From Pogostemon cablin (taxonomy: Eukaryota; Streptophyta; Magnoliopsida; Lamiales; Lamiaceae), in the NCBI GenBank assembly GCA_023678885.1, contig CM042979.1, positions 19,583,513-19,647,512 of the forward strand: a stretch of DNA of 64,000 bases, given 5' to 3'. Positions 23,763 to 34,920 of this stretch are shown here, piece by piece; the first letter of the stretch is position 1; each line of letters begins with the position of its first letter. The translations under genes and the position numbers were made by a program. The notes under the pieces were generated by a model that worked only from the letters and a program-made list of their open reading frames with translations, did no database searches and was not told the DNA's origin.

Positions 23763-24508
23763 TTGAGGCTACACTATATGGCCTTGTTATACATCATCGA
23801 ACTTGATTGTTCGCCATCAAGCACAAAAAGGGGTGATTGTGAAACCAAAAATGGAAACCAGCACAGTATTTTGACACCGCACATCGCGCCGCGCACCCGT
23901 GCCAGCCAAGATACCTGCCTACGCTCAGCACTGGGCAGCTTACTGTGTGCCCATTCTAGCCAACGCTCGTCCAGTCGCACGCCAATGAGCGTCCTGCAAG
24001 ACTACTGCTCTGGGCCGCCCGTTAGGAACCTGCACGCCACTGGGTGCCTCTTATCCGCCAACGTGAGCAATCGTGCGGTAGTCCACCCACGTCCAAGCAC
24101 ACCAACGTGCACGCCACTCGGCTGTCTTCCTGATGACACACCTGCATGTCTGGCCTCGTTCCCGCCAAGACCATCATCACCCGACATGCCACTCGTCAGT
24201 CTGCCTGGCAAGGAGCACCACGCACGCCATCGTGTGCTTGACGAGCACTCCATGCGTGCCTTCATGCGCCCCAATCTGTGCGCTCCAACGAGCACTGCAC
24301 TCGATAGTCTACTCGACTCAACGCCCGACGAGATACACGCCATCTGCCAATGGGCTTCCCATCGAGCGCCCTTCACATGTTCCCATGTGTTAATGCTCGG
24401 CTACCCTCTCACCAACGTGCATCCCTCACCCGTCAATCTGCTCGTCTTCATGCTCAAGTGCACGGTAGCATGCCCATCTCCAAGCATTCCATCGTCATCT
24501 CCAACATG
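23763..24508. other. GC-rich island with quasi-repeated CACGCCACTCG-like motifs
   Basis: About 750 bases are strikingly GC- and CpG-rich against AT-rich surroundings. Motifs such as 'gcacgccactcgg', 'cacgccactgggtg' and 'catgccactcgtc' recur irregularly. It is open for 248 codons on + and 124 on -, but the residues (Pro, Ser, Cys, His-rich) look like a by-product of composition. It lies about 400 bp downstream (in the minus sense) of the primer binding site of the LTR at 24909, so it may be internal sequence of that retroelement. Confidence 0.5.
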
Positions 24509-24893
24509 ATTTTATGAACAGGTATTGTGAATTCTCCCACAGCGCCATCGACGATATAGGATTATCCAAGCACAATTAAATTACACAAATACCCTAATAT
24601 CCCTCGTAGGAGATATAAATATGATCTAGATGCATAAATTAAACATACACAATAATCCTCCGTGTTTTAACTATTACAACCACGCACCAACACAATAAAA
24701 ACAGCCTTGACATGTCCAAGGGTTTATCAAACATAAACATGTATTCGGACCATAACAGTTGGAATCAAGTAATCAAAACCTGCAAGATAGGTTAACAGAT
24801 ACATATCCTACTATTCCTAGATCTATCCGAACAGTTTATCACATAGAGCACATAAACCCTAACCAAATGTTTCACGTAGAACCAAAAAAACAT
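24509..24893 (-). other. Retroelement leader-like sequence
   Basis: On the minus strand this directly follows the primer binding site and has no long frame, as expected for the untranslated leader of an LTR retrotransposon. Confidence 0.45.
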
Positions 24894-24906
24894 CGCTCAA
24901 ATACCA
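24894..24906 (-). promoter_or_regulatory. Primer binding site (initiator tRNA-Met type, degenerate)
   Basis: The minus strand reads TGGTATTTGAGCG just after the LTR end, close to the plant consensus TGGTATCAGAGC. Confidence 0.7.
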
Positions 24907-24908
24907 AA

Positions 24909-26134
24909 TGATGGTGATCGGATCTTATGGTCTACGCAATCCGTTTGGGTTCCATGCACATCTAACGCAGCGGAATTACAGAAAGTATTATCTTTCACTG
25001 AAGACAGGCAGAGAAGTCTAAACAGCTGCAGAAATGACCTCTTGATCATCTGCTGCATTCCTATGCCTCGTCTAGATGTCGTGTGGGCGATGATCCTCTA
25101 GGCGATCCTCTAAGCGATCCCAATCCACAGTCTCCCTCATATTTCTCATGTTCTCTCTTATCCAATTAGAAATCTGATTTCTCATCTTAAAGTGATTTTA
25201 GGCATGAAAAAATTAGTGACTAGACTGCTGGGATGGCTTATTTAAAGGCTACAGCAGGGACCAGGAGGAGAAATTAGGGTTGGGCTTCCCATTGGACTTA
25301 AGCATCCTTTAGCCCAAAACTTATACTTAAGCCCAATAATAATAAATCAGTCCACTAAAGAATTATTATTGCACTGCCACCCTAATCCCAAATTACGTTA
25401 TGAGCTCCTTCTTATTATGAGCCCGTTTAACTCCTCGTGTTTAAGATATATATAATGCCCATTAATTAAATGAGTTACTGACAACTCAATTAATTAATAT
25501 TTTATCCAAAAGTAGTACTACTCAACCTTATTATCATGCCGGATCAAATCCACTTGGAGGATTTACATGATAATCCTTATGAGCTTCTCAAGGGGACATC
25601 ATCAACCTAATTCATTAGGATACAGATTCCTTCTATAATCAACAGTACACCATAGAGACAATATTATCTCTCAACTCACCAAACACATTGATTTACAATT
25701 AAACCTCACCCATTGATAAATCAAGGAAATAAATACTGAATTACGTGTCGAGATTATTGTATAGGGATTAAGAGTACGAACATCCATAATAATTGAGGTC
25801 TAGTTCTCTTATATAGTCAGTATAAATCGAATAATCTCAAGCGGTCCTGCTCAATATACTCAAAGTGCACTAGTATAATTTTATAGTCAAGACAAACTAA
25901 TACCAAATCACACTACAATAATCCCGATAGATTGCCCCCGTCTATCTTGATTGTGAGTATTTGTTTATACTTTATAAGGAGCTGATAATATGATCTTTCA
26001 TGTGACGCCGCACACCATATTATCTACAGTATAAAGTAAACGGTCGATGCAATCGTTTGATCAATGATTCTCACTACAAATATTGCTATAACATTATTCC
26101 TACTAAAGCTAGGCTTTTAGTATACAATCCAACA
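24909..26134 (-). mobile_element. Copia-type LTR, family 2, with adjoining primer binding site
   Basis: On the minus strand it begins TGTTGGATTGTATACTAAAAG (one base trimmed: 20 shared bases with 38590) and ends ATCACCATCA. The 1.2-kb body is collinear with the solo LTR at 38590-39981. The primer binding site at 24894-24906 marks it as the 5' LTR of an element extending towards lower coordinates. No second LTR or pol frame was found, so the element is truncated. Confidence 0.8.
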
Positions 26135-26935
26135 TTTATTACCCATTAAATGACCTTATAACCGACATCATATATATTTGGATCCTCTCCATTTCTTAAT
26201 TTTGTAAATTATGTTAATTTCGTTTACTCTCTATCATTCAAATATATCTACGTTTATTAATATCCCACGTCATTATACATGATGTGAGGAAAATTATTAT
26301 CCAAAATTTAATTAAATAAAGCAGTTACTACAATGATGGCATGTCAAGTTATAAATGGTGAATAAATATAAAGAATAACGATTACATGAAAATTGAGAGA
26401 ATATGAAATGGAGAGGACCAACCATAAAATAAAACTGGTGTGTACCTTTAATGAAAGCCACAACCATAAAAATCAAATTTTCATTGATAAGGGAATGTAA
26501 TTTATGATTCAACTACCAGGTACATAATAGCTATTAAGGAAGTTTGTTTTTTCGAAACTTCTGCACTACCTAATATCACTGCAAGAATTAGAATAATGAA
26601 ATGTCTTTGAATTGAATATATAATGACAAATCGTCCTTACATGATCTATTTTTTCAATGCCCTAAAACTTTTCATATATCAGAGGAAGTGATCCACCTAA
26701 CATCCCATGATTAGAGAGGTAGTGCATTCATGGCAACAACCCACTAAGATGGCTTTATATTGCTCACCATGACTGAGTTCGGCACCACTACCATCACGTA
26801 TAGCATAAATTATTTTAGAGTTTATCAGATGGATATAAGTGATAACCATCAAGTGGATCATATGTTTTGGCTCTATTCATGGACTACTCAAAATGAACGT
26901 GCCTTATCTAACATCATGTGTAACGTGTTTTAGAA
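26135..26935. other. Unassigned AT-rich stretch
   Basis: No coding region or repeat ends were recognised. Confidence 0.3.
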
Positions 26936-26939
26936 AGGG

Positions 26940-27425
26940 AGATGGACAACAGAGAAAATGGACGACAGCCTGGTTAATGACATCACTGAGTTGTTGATCA
27001 ACAAAAAAGGAAAGCTTTACACCCAGACGAACGTGTGGTGTAAAATCAAGGAGTTTAAGTCCCGCTTCACCCTTTTCGACGGGCTCCAGGGACTGCCAGG
27101 TATACAAGTGTGTAGCGTCTCCCAAAGACTCCATACTAACGAGGCGACATAGGCCAATATTATATGGGTATATCTCCATTTATATATTCACAGTCAACAA
27201 CCTTTTACATTAATATTTTTAATCTTGATAATTTGTAGAAGAATCCCGCTGCTGAAAGACTAAAAAAACGAAGGTGATAGCATCTGAAATTTCTTGGATC
27301 TCACGTTTGGCCGCTTCAAGAGAAACAAACCACTTCAAGAATCAAATCCATACTACATGCAGAAGCCTGCGTATAACTTCTACCACCCAGACTGTGCATG
27401 TGGCAGGAATTCGTTTGACTTTTCG
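26940..27425 (+). pseudogene. Myb/SANT-like domain gene fragment
   Basis: 26958-27180 reads MDDSLVNDITELLINKK, WCKIKEFKSRFTLFDGLQGL and PGIQV, then a stop followed by ANIIWVY. This layout (acidic start, helix, 'K..RF..FD.L..LPG', then an aligned W) resembles the Myb/SANT-like (Myb_DNA-bind_3) domain of plant PIF/Harbinger-associated and related host proteins. After an intron-like gap, 27290-27425 ends with KRNKPLQESNPYYMQ and DCACGRNSFDFS*. The in-frame stop after HTNEAT and the shortness indicate a relic. The family call is by pattern memory. Confidence 0.5.
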
Positions 27426-27429
27426 TAGT

Positions 27430-27665
27430 GATTAAGGAGATATCTGAATATTTGTATAAGAGCGAATGGTTTTTCAAGTTTCTGTTTTACCCATTCCTCT
27501 TGTTAATCCCTTGTAATTTTAGATGTCCTGTCTTATTAAAAATGGTATTGTACAACTAAACTAGTTAAAATGTAGTGGGGTTATGGCTCTATTTCATTTC
27601 TTGTATTATAACCTAGTGTTCTTCTTCGTGGTAATATATGCTCCATTATAATGAAGTGGGGAAAG
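27430..27665. other. 3'-flank-like AT-rich sequence
   Basis: This follows the fragment's stop codon, contains several TAA/TGT-rich motifs and has no coding content. Confidence 0.3.
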
Positions 27666-27676
27666 GGGGGAGTGAC

Positions 27677-27962
27677 GTGTCGAGGAAGTTTCAGTGTGGG
27701 TGAGCATGTTGTGTCGAGGAAGTTTCAGCATGGGTGATAGTGTGGCTGAGCATGTGGGGTGAATGGTGTGTTGAGGAAGTTACAGTGTAGGTGAGCATGT
27801 TGTGTTGAGCAAGTTTTAGTATGGGTGATAGTGTTGGTGAGCTTGTGGGGGGAGTGGTGTGTCAAGGAAGTTTCAGTGTGAGTGAGCATGTGGGTGAGCA
27901 TGGGGGTCAAGGAAGTTTCGGTGTGGGTGATAGTATGGGTGAGCATGTGGGGGGAGTGTGGA
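27677..27962 (+). repeat. Minisatellite with alternating 34/57-bp units
   Basis: Unit starts (gtgtcgaggaagtttcag and variants) fall at 27677, 27711, 27768, 27802, 27859 and about 27904. Spacings of 34, 57, 34, 57 and 45 bp give a 91-bp higher-order unit. All units share 'tgggtgagcatgt' or 'tgggtgatagt'. Confidence 0.88.
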
Positions 27963-28262
27963 AGAGTGTAGGTCTTCACTCATCCTCATACAGAATATCA
28001 TGAATGAATTATACCATCCTGCGACACCGATTCAACTAGACAATTACAAACTAATCTAACAATCAAGGTAGATAATTCAAACAAATATGTATTAACATTA
28101 ATTTCGGCCTTGAAGCACATTCACACTATGCACAATTCAAAGCTTGAGCATGGAGCCCAATAAAACTATCCATTTATCTGCTTCAAAACCCCATTAAAAC
28201 TGGTCATAGGAAAATCAACTTCAAAACTACACAATTAAAGATACAAACTACCACAATTACTA
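27963..28262. other. Short AT-rich spacer
   Basis: It lies between the minisatellite and the 3' end of the Ulp1-like pseudogene. No feature is seen. Confidence 0.3.
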
Positions 28263-28263
28263 C

Positions 28264-31223
28264 TCAAGGCATGATAAAGTCTTCCTTGTAAAGCTCCGCG
28301 CAAAATCGAACACGACGTCTTGCACAAGTAGACGAATCTACTTTTTGTAGAGATCGATTCCTAATCATTTTTTCGAACAACATCACTGTCAGTGGCCCAC
28401 AATCATTTCCATTCATCTGTTGTGGATGGTGCTGAAACTTCTCCACTCGCTAAGGTTTCTGTGAACTAGCTTCATCGACCACCTTGTACTGCTATATAAT
28501 GCTTTGTATCATCTTGGAGAAGTCGTCAAACTCAGCCAGAAATTTACGCTTCATGGCGTTAGATCTGGTGTCGTAAATGATGATGCAATGAAAAATGAAT
28601 GACATATAAGTCCCAGTGATTTCCACCAATAAAGGCGACTCCATAGCTTGATTCGATGCTCATCCACTTTCTCGGTGGTGCCCTACTCGGGTAGTTCTCC
28701 ACATATGAACTTCTTCAGGCCACGATACTTTTTATCCCAATCCTACGGCTCGTTCTTCTTCTTTGCTGCTAAGAACTCAGTCCACACACCCATAACTTTG
28801 TTCTACATTTAACAAACACACATGCATGTCAATTTTCCAAAATAATAGAACATGTACAAATGATGTAAGGTAGGTTTAACATTACCCAAAAATTGATGTC
28901 TACCACTGTCCAATTATGCACAAACTGCTTTGGCCATTTAGCAGATTTATAAACTATAAGATGGATGAGAGCTTCTATATTCTGCCATTCAAATTAAATG
29001 CAATTAATGTCAACCAAAAAATGATAACTCATGTTCAACAGTTAGAATTTATTGAAAAAGAAGATATAACATAATTGGTTAACCATTTCTCCGGCACGTA
29101 AATGTTGCTCAGAAAGGGTGCAGTGTAAGGATCACCAGTGGGCTCGATGGACAAATAGAAACTGCTTCTTATTCTTTGTATGTGATCAAACCAAACTTTA
29201 AATTCCTGAATAAAATCAGGTGGGTATATCTCACCAACCGATTCCTCATGGCACTCTATGTCAACCTTTGACACAGCCTTTCCTTTATTCTTCTATTTAT
29301 TCTTTGGACGATTGGGATCTGTCCATGGAGACTTCGTATGTCGTCTAGACAGTCGGCTATGCTTCGATGGATCATTGTAAATGACAGCCAGTACCTGGTG
29401 GATAAAAAAGGGATTAATTATGAAGAAATAGTACCGAATACTTGGAACTATATTTCACTTCTAAGAACACATACCAGATCATTATTGATCCTCTTATCAC
29501 ACTGCAAACTCTCATTATCAACTTCATGTTGAATTTGTTCTGGAACTCCGATATCTCCTTGCTTGGCATGCTCAACTTCTTTTGTAATTCCCTTGCACTT
29601 TTTAAATAGTTGTTCTTCATTTCCTTGTAGATCTGGTTGCTCTTCATTAAATCCTTGATCCGGTTGCTCTTCATTATCTTCTTCATCTTTATTGTCTTTT
29701 CCATCTGTCTGCTTCTAATTACCCTCAACATTTTGTTGCTTCTCATTTTGTTGCTCTTCAATCTCTTCTTGTGCTGGTTGCTTTTCATTATCTTCTTTGT
29801 TGGAATTTTTCTCTTCGTTCTCTTCTTTGCCAATTGATCTTCTAGCTCTTCGTTCTCTTCTTCTTCCAGTCGATGTTCTTGCTCTTCATTCACTTCTTTA
29901 TCCGCATGTTGTTTTTACCCTTGATTCTATTCTTCAACTTCATCAGCTAAATCTTTCACTTGTGGTTCATCATGTTCATGTATTCTTCTTGATCTGGATG
30001 AAGAAGGAGAATTCACTGGGAATCGATCATCAAAATGTCGAGTAAGAGCTTTAATGCTTTGCAGAAGTTGCATTTGAGTACTTTTAACCATCTCCATACT
30101 GCTAGTCAGCGCATCAATTTTCCTTTCCAATGCCCCATAACGAGTCGTTGGTGGAGATGGTGCGGCTGGATGGGAATCTTCTCGAATGCATCTTGAAGAC
30201 TCCCAGGGCCTACGTAGACTAGAGGAAGACTGAGCATGCGTGAGCTTGTTCTCCCAACTGAAAGCACTAAGATATGATTTAGATTGAAGCTCCTCTACAG
30301 ATGGCTCAAGTGTGTGCTTCACTTCCACCTAGTAAAAATAACAACAGGTTATACGGAGATTCAATTGATCAAGCCATATAACTCACTAAATAACTTACGT
30401 GTTGGGCACTTTTGTCAGACCCACGCAGCTTCTTGAACAACATCTTCCTTAGATCTGAAAAACTAGGGGTGCAATTCGGTGACCATCTCATCACACGTGG
30501 ATATTTATCACTTGCATCGGGCCTCAAACGACTACATAACTTTCCAAAACTGGGATTGCTTCATATGACCACTCCAACAACGCGTAGCTGAATAGCCTGA
30601 ATCTGTTTGCTTCATAATATTCTATGTGTCTTTCACCATCTCTTGACGGTTTCCTGTACATCCTTAAGTTCCTGAACTCATTCAATAGGTGGCAGAACAT
30701 AACACGACCTCATGGATAGATATTAAATAGATGTAGGTCGCCCACAAGATGTACGTTTGGAACCTTGAGGGATAAGCAAGTATATAAGAATCATCAACAT
30801 AAGATTTAGAGAATCACCATCACTACTCTCGATAAACTTCCTTCAAAATTTGGGCGGTGTAATATTCTTTTTATCGCCAAATACCCAGACAATAAATTCA
30901 CCCTTGCCTAAAATTGTAGGTAGTGGACTAAACCGCAAACTAGTCACCAGAGCAAATTCACTGGGCCCAAACTTTGCTACAACTTTATTCACTTTGAATA
31001 TGAATGACTCTTCGGATGATTCGTAATCAAATGTGGACAGGAGATGGAGGTACAATTGACACTGAAACTGAAAATCAGTTAATCCTCATAAATGTCCAAA
31101 ACAGCTCGCACGAAACCTATCTAAGTTAGTAGAGCTGAGATTTTCCTTGATTTCCCCTAAACTCCAAAGTTCAGATTGATTGGATACGCTGGCTGGATTA
31201 GGGGTTGTAGATGAGCTTGCCAT
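28264..31223 (-). pseudogene. DUF1985 + Ulp1 (C48) protease-like gene, decayed
   Basis: On the minus strand a Met at 31223 opens MASSSTTPNPASVSNQSELW and continues RASCFGHL*GLTDFQFQCQL, the DUF1985 pattern (one TGA), then KFGPSEFALVTSLRF. A decayed stretch (30840-30340) ends YPRVMRWSPNCTPSFSDLRK. A coiled, Glu/Lys-rich linker follows (29893-29414). The C-terminal Ulp1-like peptidase keeps GNHWDLYVI (catalytic His, about 28615), IIIYDT (Asp) after a frameshift, and QQMNGNDCGPLTVML (oxyanion Gln and Cys, about 28400), ending at 28264. Ulp1-type proteases cleave SUMO; the DUF1985-Ulp1 pair is common in plant MULE-borne genes (Kaonashi type). Stops and frameshifts make this copy non-functional. 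A CACTA element lies 65 bp upstream of the Met. Confidence 0.85.
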
Positions 31224-31339
31224 TTTTTTTTCCTGGAATGTGATCCATATAGACAAGTCAAGACTAAACACATGATTTGAACTCATACACTACAATAAAA
31301 AAGCATTAAGACACCATTTAATACACTACATAGATAAAA

Positions 31340-31575
31340 AATATGTGTAATCGTATGTTTTATATATGTTGTCTTAAATATATATGTTGTCTTAAATTTT
31401 TTTACACGCATAAAGACTACACATATTGACTGGTGTTGCCTTAATGTGTTGTCATATATGTTATTTTTCAAGATAATTTATTATAAGACAACATATATGA
31501 CAACATATGTTGTCATAAATTTTTTTACGCACAAAGATAACATATATGTAATATATGTTGTCTTAAATTGTTATA
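31340..31575. repeat. Subterminal repeats of the CACTA element (left)
   Basis: There are about seven copies of 'tatatgttgtctta' or its complement, with 'tttttttacacgca' spacers. The right end repeats the motif at 34060-34080 and 34146-34165. Confidence 0.85.
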
Positions 31576-31595
31576 ATAATTTTTTTTCATGTACT

Positions 31596-31598
31596 ATA

Positions 31599-31650
<52 letters not shown>
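31596..31650. repeat. (TA)n microsatellite
   Basis: A run of about 27 TA dinucleotides lies within the CACTA element. Confidence 0.95.
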
Positions 31651-31653
<3 letters not shown>

Positions 31654-32079
31654 GTATAATACTCTGTTGGATGAGTACGTATATAAATTATGAAATAATA
31701 ATCAAATTGTAACAACATAGAGTAAGTACAAAATACTCTTTAGTAAATATGAAATAAATATTAAAAAATAATTATAACATATATATTATACAACCTAATT
31801 TATTTTTATTCGTAATTATGGAATTTTTATTACTTGGTTAAACATTAACTTATTTTAATTAATATAAAATGAATATAAAAATATTATAAAATATAAAATT
31901 AAAATTTATAATATTTTTTGAAAAGAGAAAACTATTATATACTTGATTTACTAAAAATATTTAATAATTAAAAATTTAAAAATAATTTAATTAGTTATGT
32001 AACAATATATTTTGTTTATATATTCAAAATAAATTAATGAAATTATTATTCCACGGTTTTTTTAAATTAATTAATATAA

Positions 32080-32720
32080 AAAGTAAATCTCTCTTAGGAA
32101 TTTTTTCACTTCTCTCTAGAACCTCAAAATCGATTCTCTCAAGATCGTTTTCCTCAAAATCGAATTCTCTAAGATCGATTCTTCACTCGTCGATTTCTCC
32201 AAGGAACCCACGATCCCTCACCATTATGTCGTTGTGAAGCCTACTCTGAAACAGGGCCACCTAGGGTTTCTTTCCCAAATCACCGCCGTCCAACTTAACT
32301 GCCAGACTCTCCATCGGTGTGCGACCTCCGACGCCTCTAGCCGTCGGTTGTGCAAATATTAGTTTCAATCCGGTGACCTTACCACCTGATTTTAATTCCA
32401 AATTACGGCCACTTGAGATTGCTCTTGTTTCAATTTGGGGATCTGGCTCATACCCATCGGGTCCTGATTCCCCCTTCTTTGCAAGAAGCCTATATTCAGC
32501 TCCGTACCTGCGCTGCCTTGGGCTCTCTTCCTTCATCCTCGAAAGCTATTCGCGATGGAGGTTCCTTTCTGCTGACGTGCCTTCATGAGATTTGCTATGG
32601 CCAAACCTACTCCGGTGGGAATGGTCTTGTCTACACTGCCGCAAACCCATAGAGAACCAGTGCACCTCGTCTGTTGTTAAGGATATAGAAGCACCGATTG
32701 ACATCATAATCTCTCTCTCC
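32080..32720 (+). other. Captured host-like sequence in the CACTA element, unidentified
   Basis: This GC-richer block contains 'cacctagggtttctttccc' and short frames such as VVKPTLKQGHLGFLSQ and SIWGSGSYPSGPDSPFFARS. It is typical of a 5' leader plus first exon of a host gene. No family is recognised. Confidence 0.4.
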
Positions 32721-33313
32721 TCTCTTGTTTCTTGAAATTTTTTAGTATTATCTTTGATTTACAATCAATTGAGTAAATTCTTGGAATTCTGTTTCTTGTT
32801 TCTTGAAAAAATTATCTATCTTTTATTTACAATGAATAAATAGGGTAGACATTGAAATATGTGTGATCAAGTTTCTTTTCATGTTTCTTGGGTTGACAGT
32901 AAGAACTACTGTATCCTTTGCTGAGTATAATTGTTATTCACGGTAAAAGGGGTAGGCTCCTAACGTTGCTCATACTTGCTACCCCAGTTCCATCTCTTAA
33001 GGGATTCTCTTTGAATTATGCTTTATCTGGTTTATATTTTAAGAGGGCTAAAGATGATTTTGTTTTCTTGCTGTTCTTGGTGAATATTGATTTCTGTTTG
33101 CATCTGATTATTGATCAACTATACATATGATGCATTTTCTGTATTGGTTGGAGGCTAACTCTCAGGCATTATTGGAGTTAGCTGATTCTTGTGCCAACTT
33201 CTTACACCCTGCGCAAATTGTTTGGGTTTCCCATCAAATAAAGTTTTATCTTTTCTTTCAATTTGCTTCCTGCCCTATAATTAATTTAATTCTTGTTTGT
33301 TGTACACATGCAG

Positions 33314-33815
33314 GGGTTATACAGCACCAGAGTATGCCATCGACGGGCATTTATCAGAGAAAGTGGATGTGTACAGCTTTGGAATCATGATCCTAGAGAT
33401 CATCAGCGGTTGAAGATGCAGCGACATGAAGAGTGATTCGGAGATCAGTTATCTCCTTGAAGAGGTAACAAATATTTATGTCAACCAAATCAGTTGAGAC
33501 ACATTAATTTATGACTGCAATATTCATATGTAATAGGCCCGGAAACTGCGTGAGAGTGAGATGGATGAGAAGCTAGCTGATGAGACATTAGACTCAAACA
33601 AAAACAACATCCAAGATGTGAAGAAGATGGTGGAGATTGCTCTGCTTTGCAAGCAATCTCCGCCTTCTTCGCGGCCTACCATGTCTGAGATTCTTGCCAT
33701 GATTTTAAGTGACGGATTGGAGAATATGGGCTCCTTCTTCAAGACTAGCATTCTTCATCCCATGTCAACACAATCATATGCCACCACATCTATTACCCAA
33801 TTCTCAGGCCGTTAA
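33314..33815 (+). pseudogene. Captured receptor-like kinase 3' exons (cysteine-rich RLK-like)
   Basis: Two exons with intact splice borders. Exon a (33314-33464, AG before, GT after) reads GYTAPEYAIDGHLSEKVDVY and SFGIMILEIISG, kinase subdomains VIII-IX, then a TGA. Exon b (33537-33815) reads VKKMVEIALLCKQSPPSSRP and TMSEILAMI, subdomain XI and the C-tail, ending FSGR*. The pattern is closest to cysteine-rich receptor-like kinases of the CRK2/CRK42 type as I recall them. The P-loop and catalytic HRD/DFG regions are absent. Both pieces lie inside the CACTA element, so this is gene capture. A chimeric transcript is possible. Confidence 0.85.
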
Positions 33816-34183
33816 TTACCTGTTCTTTTTTTTCAATTAATTAGTACTGTCATGTACTTTTACAGATATAATTTCTTCTTGATCATGAATGCATAAATTT
33901 GGTGGCCTATTGTTAGTGCAGAATTTAAGATTTTCCCTCCAATTTATGATTTGGTTATTTGAACGAATTCCAGATTTTAAATTAAATTATTAGGTGTATA
34001 TTTGAAAAAATTAACCAATTAAATATATATTAGAAAAAAATGCACAAGGATTACACATTATATATGTTGTCTTAAATTACCTCTAAGAAAACAGAAGCTT
34101 TGACTGCATAACATTTTTTCCAAAACAAGCTAATAGATAACCGATTATATATGTTGTCTTAATGCTTTTTTGTTGTAGTGATA

Positions 34184-34920
34184 GCATGATATATAAGAAT
34201 CACTGATGAGCCACAAAATTAGGATCCCTAAACAATAAATTAACAATACTCAATCATGACATTTAAACTTTGTTCACCTGGCTAATGAATTTTCCGTACC
34301 GAATCTAAAAGGACCAACGACAATAATCATATAAAAAAACTTAATACTCACTAGAATCATTCATCATGAGTCAAAATATCAGCAATTCAATTTTCAATAA
34401 TAGTTCTTAAGCATTTCACAAGGCTGCCCTCTATGGAAAAAAAACCAACATTTGCACTATCACCTCAGCATTCAACTCAAGAATTAACCACAGATTGGGA
34501 TTCTATTATTCACATTCAATCAATTCAATAGGGTTCTAAAAGCAAGCAGTTCAATAAAAACAAGAACAACAATCTAACAACACAGTATGGAGAGAGGAAA
34601 TCAACAGAACCAAGTATAAATTCATCTGAAATTTTTATTTTGTGAAAGAATGGATTCAACTCGATGGAACCCCTCTTGCTCTATTAGAAATATTTTGATA
34701 GAATCACAAAAAACAACATGCTTTCTATTGTGAATGCTTAATATGGTGACAATCAAAGTGAATATGCTTAATTAAACTTTCAAACCTCAATATTTTCCAT
34801 TAATAAACGGGAATGAATAAGGGCAAACATCTTCACACTACAGTCAAGTTTTGACATTAACTTTTCTTAACTGTCACGTTGCGTTGGTGGACGATTAGGG
34901 GTGTTAATTCCATCGGGTTC
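34184..34920. other. AT-rich spacer between the CACTA element and solo LTR D
   Basis: No gene was found. Near 34900, 'ttaggggtgttaattccat' resembles a hAT-type MITE end. It is interrupted by LTR D, and the sequence resumes at 36869. Confidence 0.35.

Larger units (their letters stand above)
31288..34180. mobile_element. CACTA (En/Spm-type) element, non-autonomous, 2.9 kb
   Basis: The terminal inverted repeats CACTACAATAAAAAAGC (31288) and, inverted, CACTACAACAAAAAAGC (34180) extend to about 27 bp and are flanked by a perfect 3-bp duplication ATA (31285-31287 and 34181-34183). Subterminal copies of atatatgttgtcttaa occur in direct and inverted form at both ends (31363-31570 and 34060-34165), typical of transposase-binding repeats. 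No transposase domain is present; the interior carries host-gene pieces including kinase exons. Target site, TIR and subterminal repeats together make the call firm. Confidence 0.93.

Noticed and set aside
23763..24509. 248-codon + strand ORF in the GC-rich island
   Set aside because: Open on both strands because of high GC; Pro/Ser/His/Cys-rich with no domain; treated as composition, not a gene.
27725..27979. 84-codon Thr/His-rich minus ORF
   Set aside because: Produced by the minisatellite periodicity.
29637..29837. 66-codon hydrophobic + strand ORF (apparent membrane protein)
   Set aside because: It is the antisense shadow of the Lys/Glu-rich linker of the Ulp1-like pseudogene.
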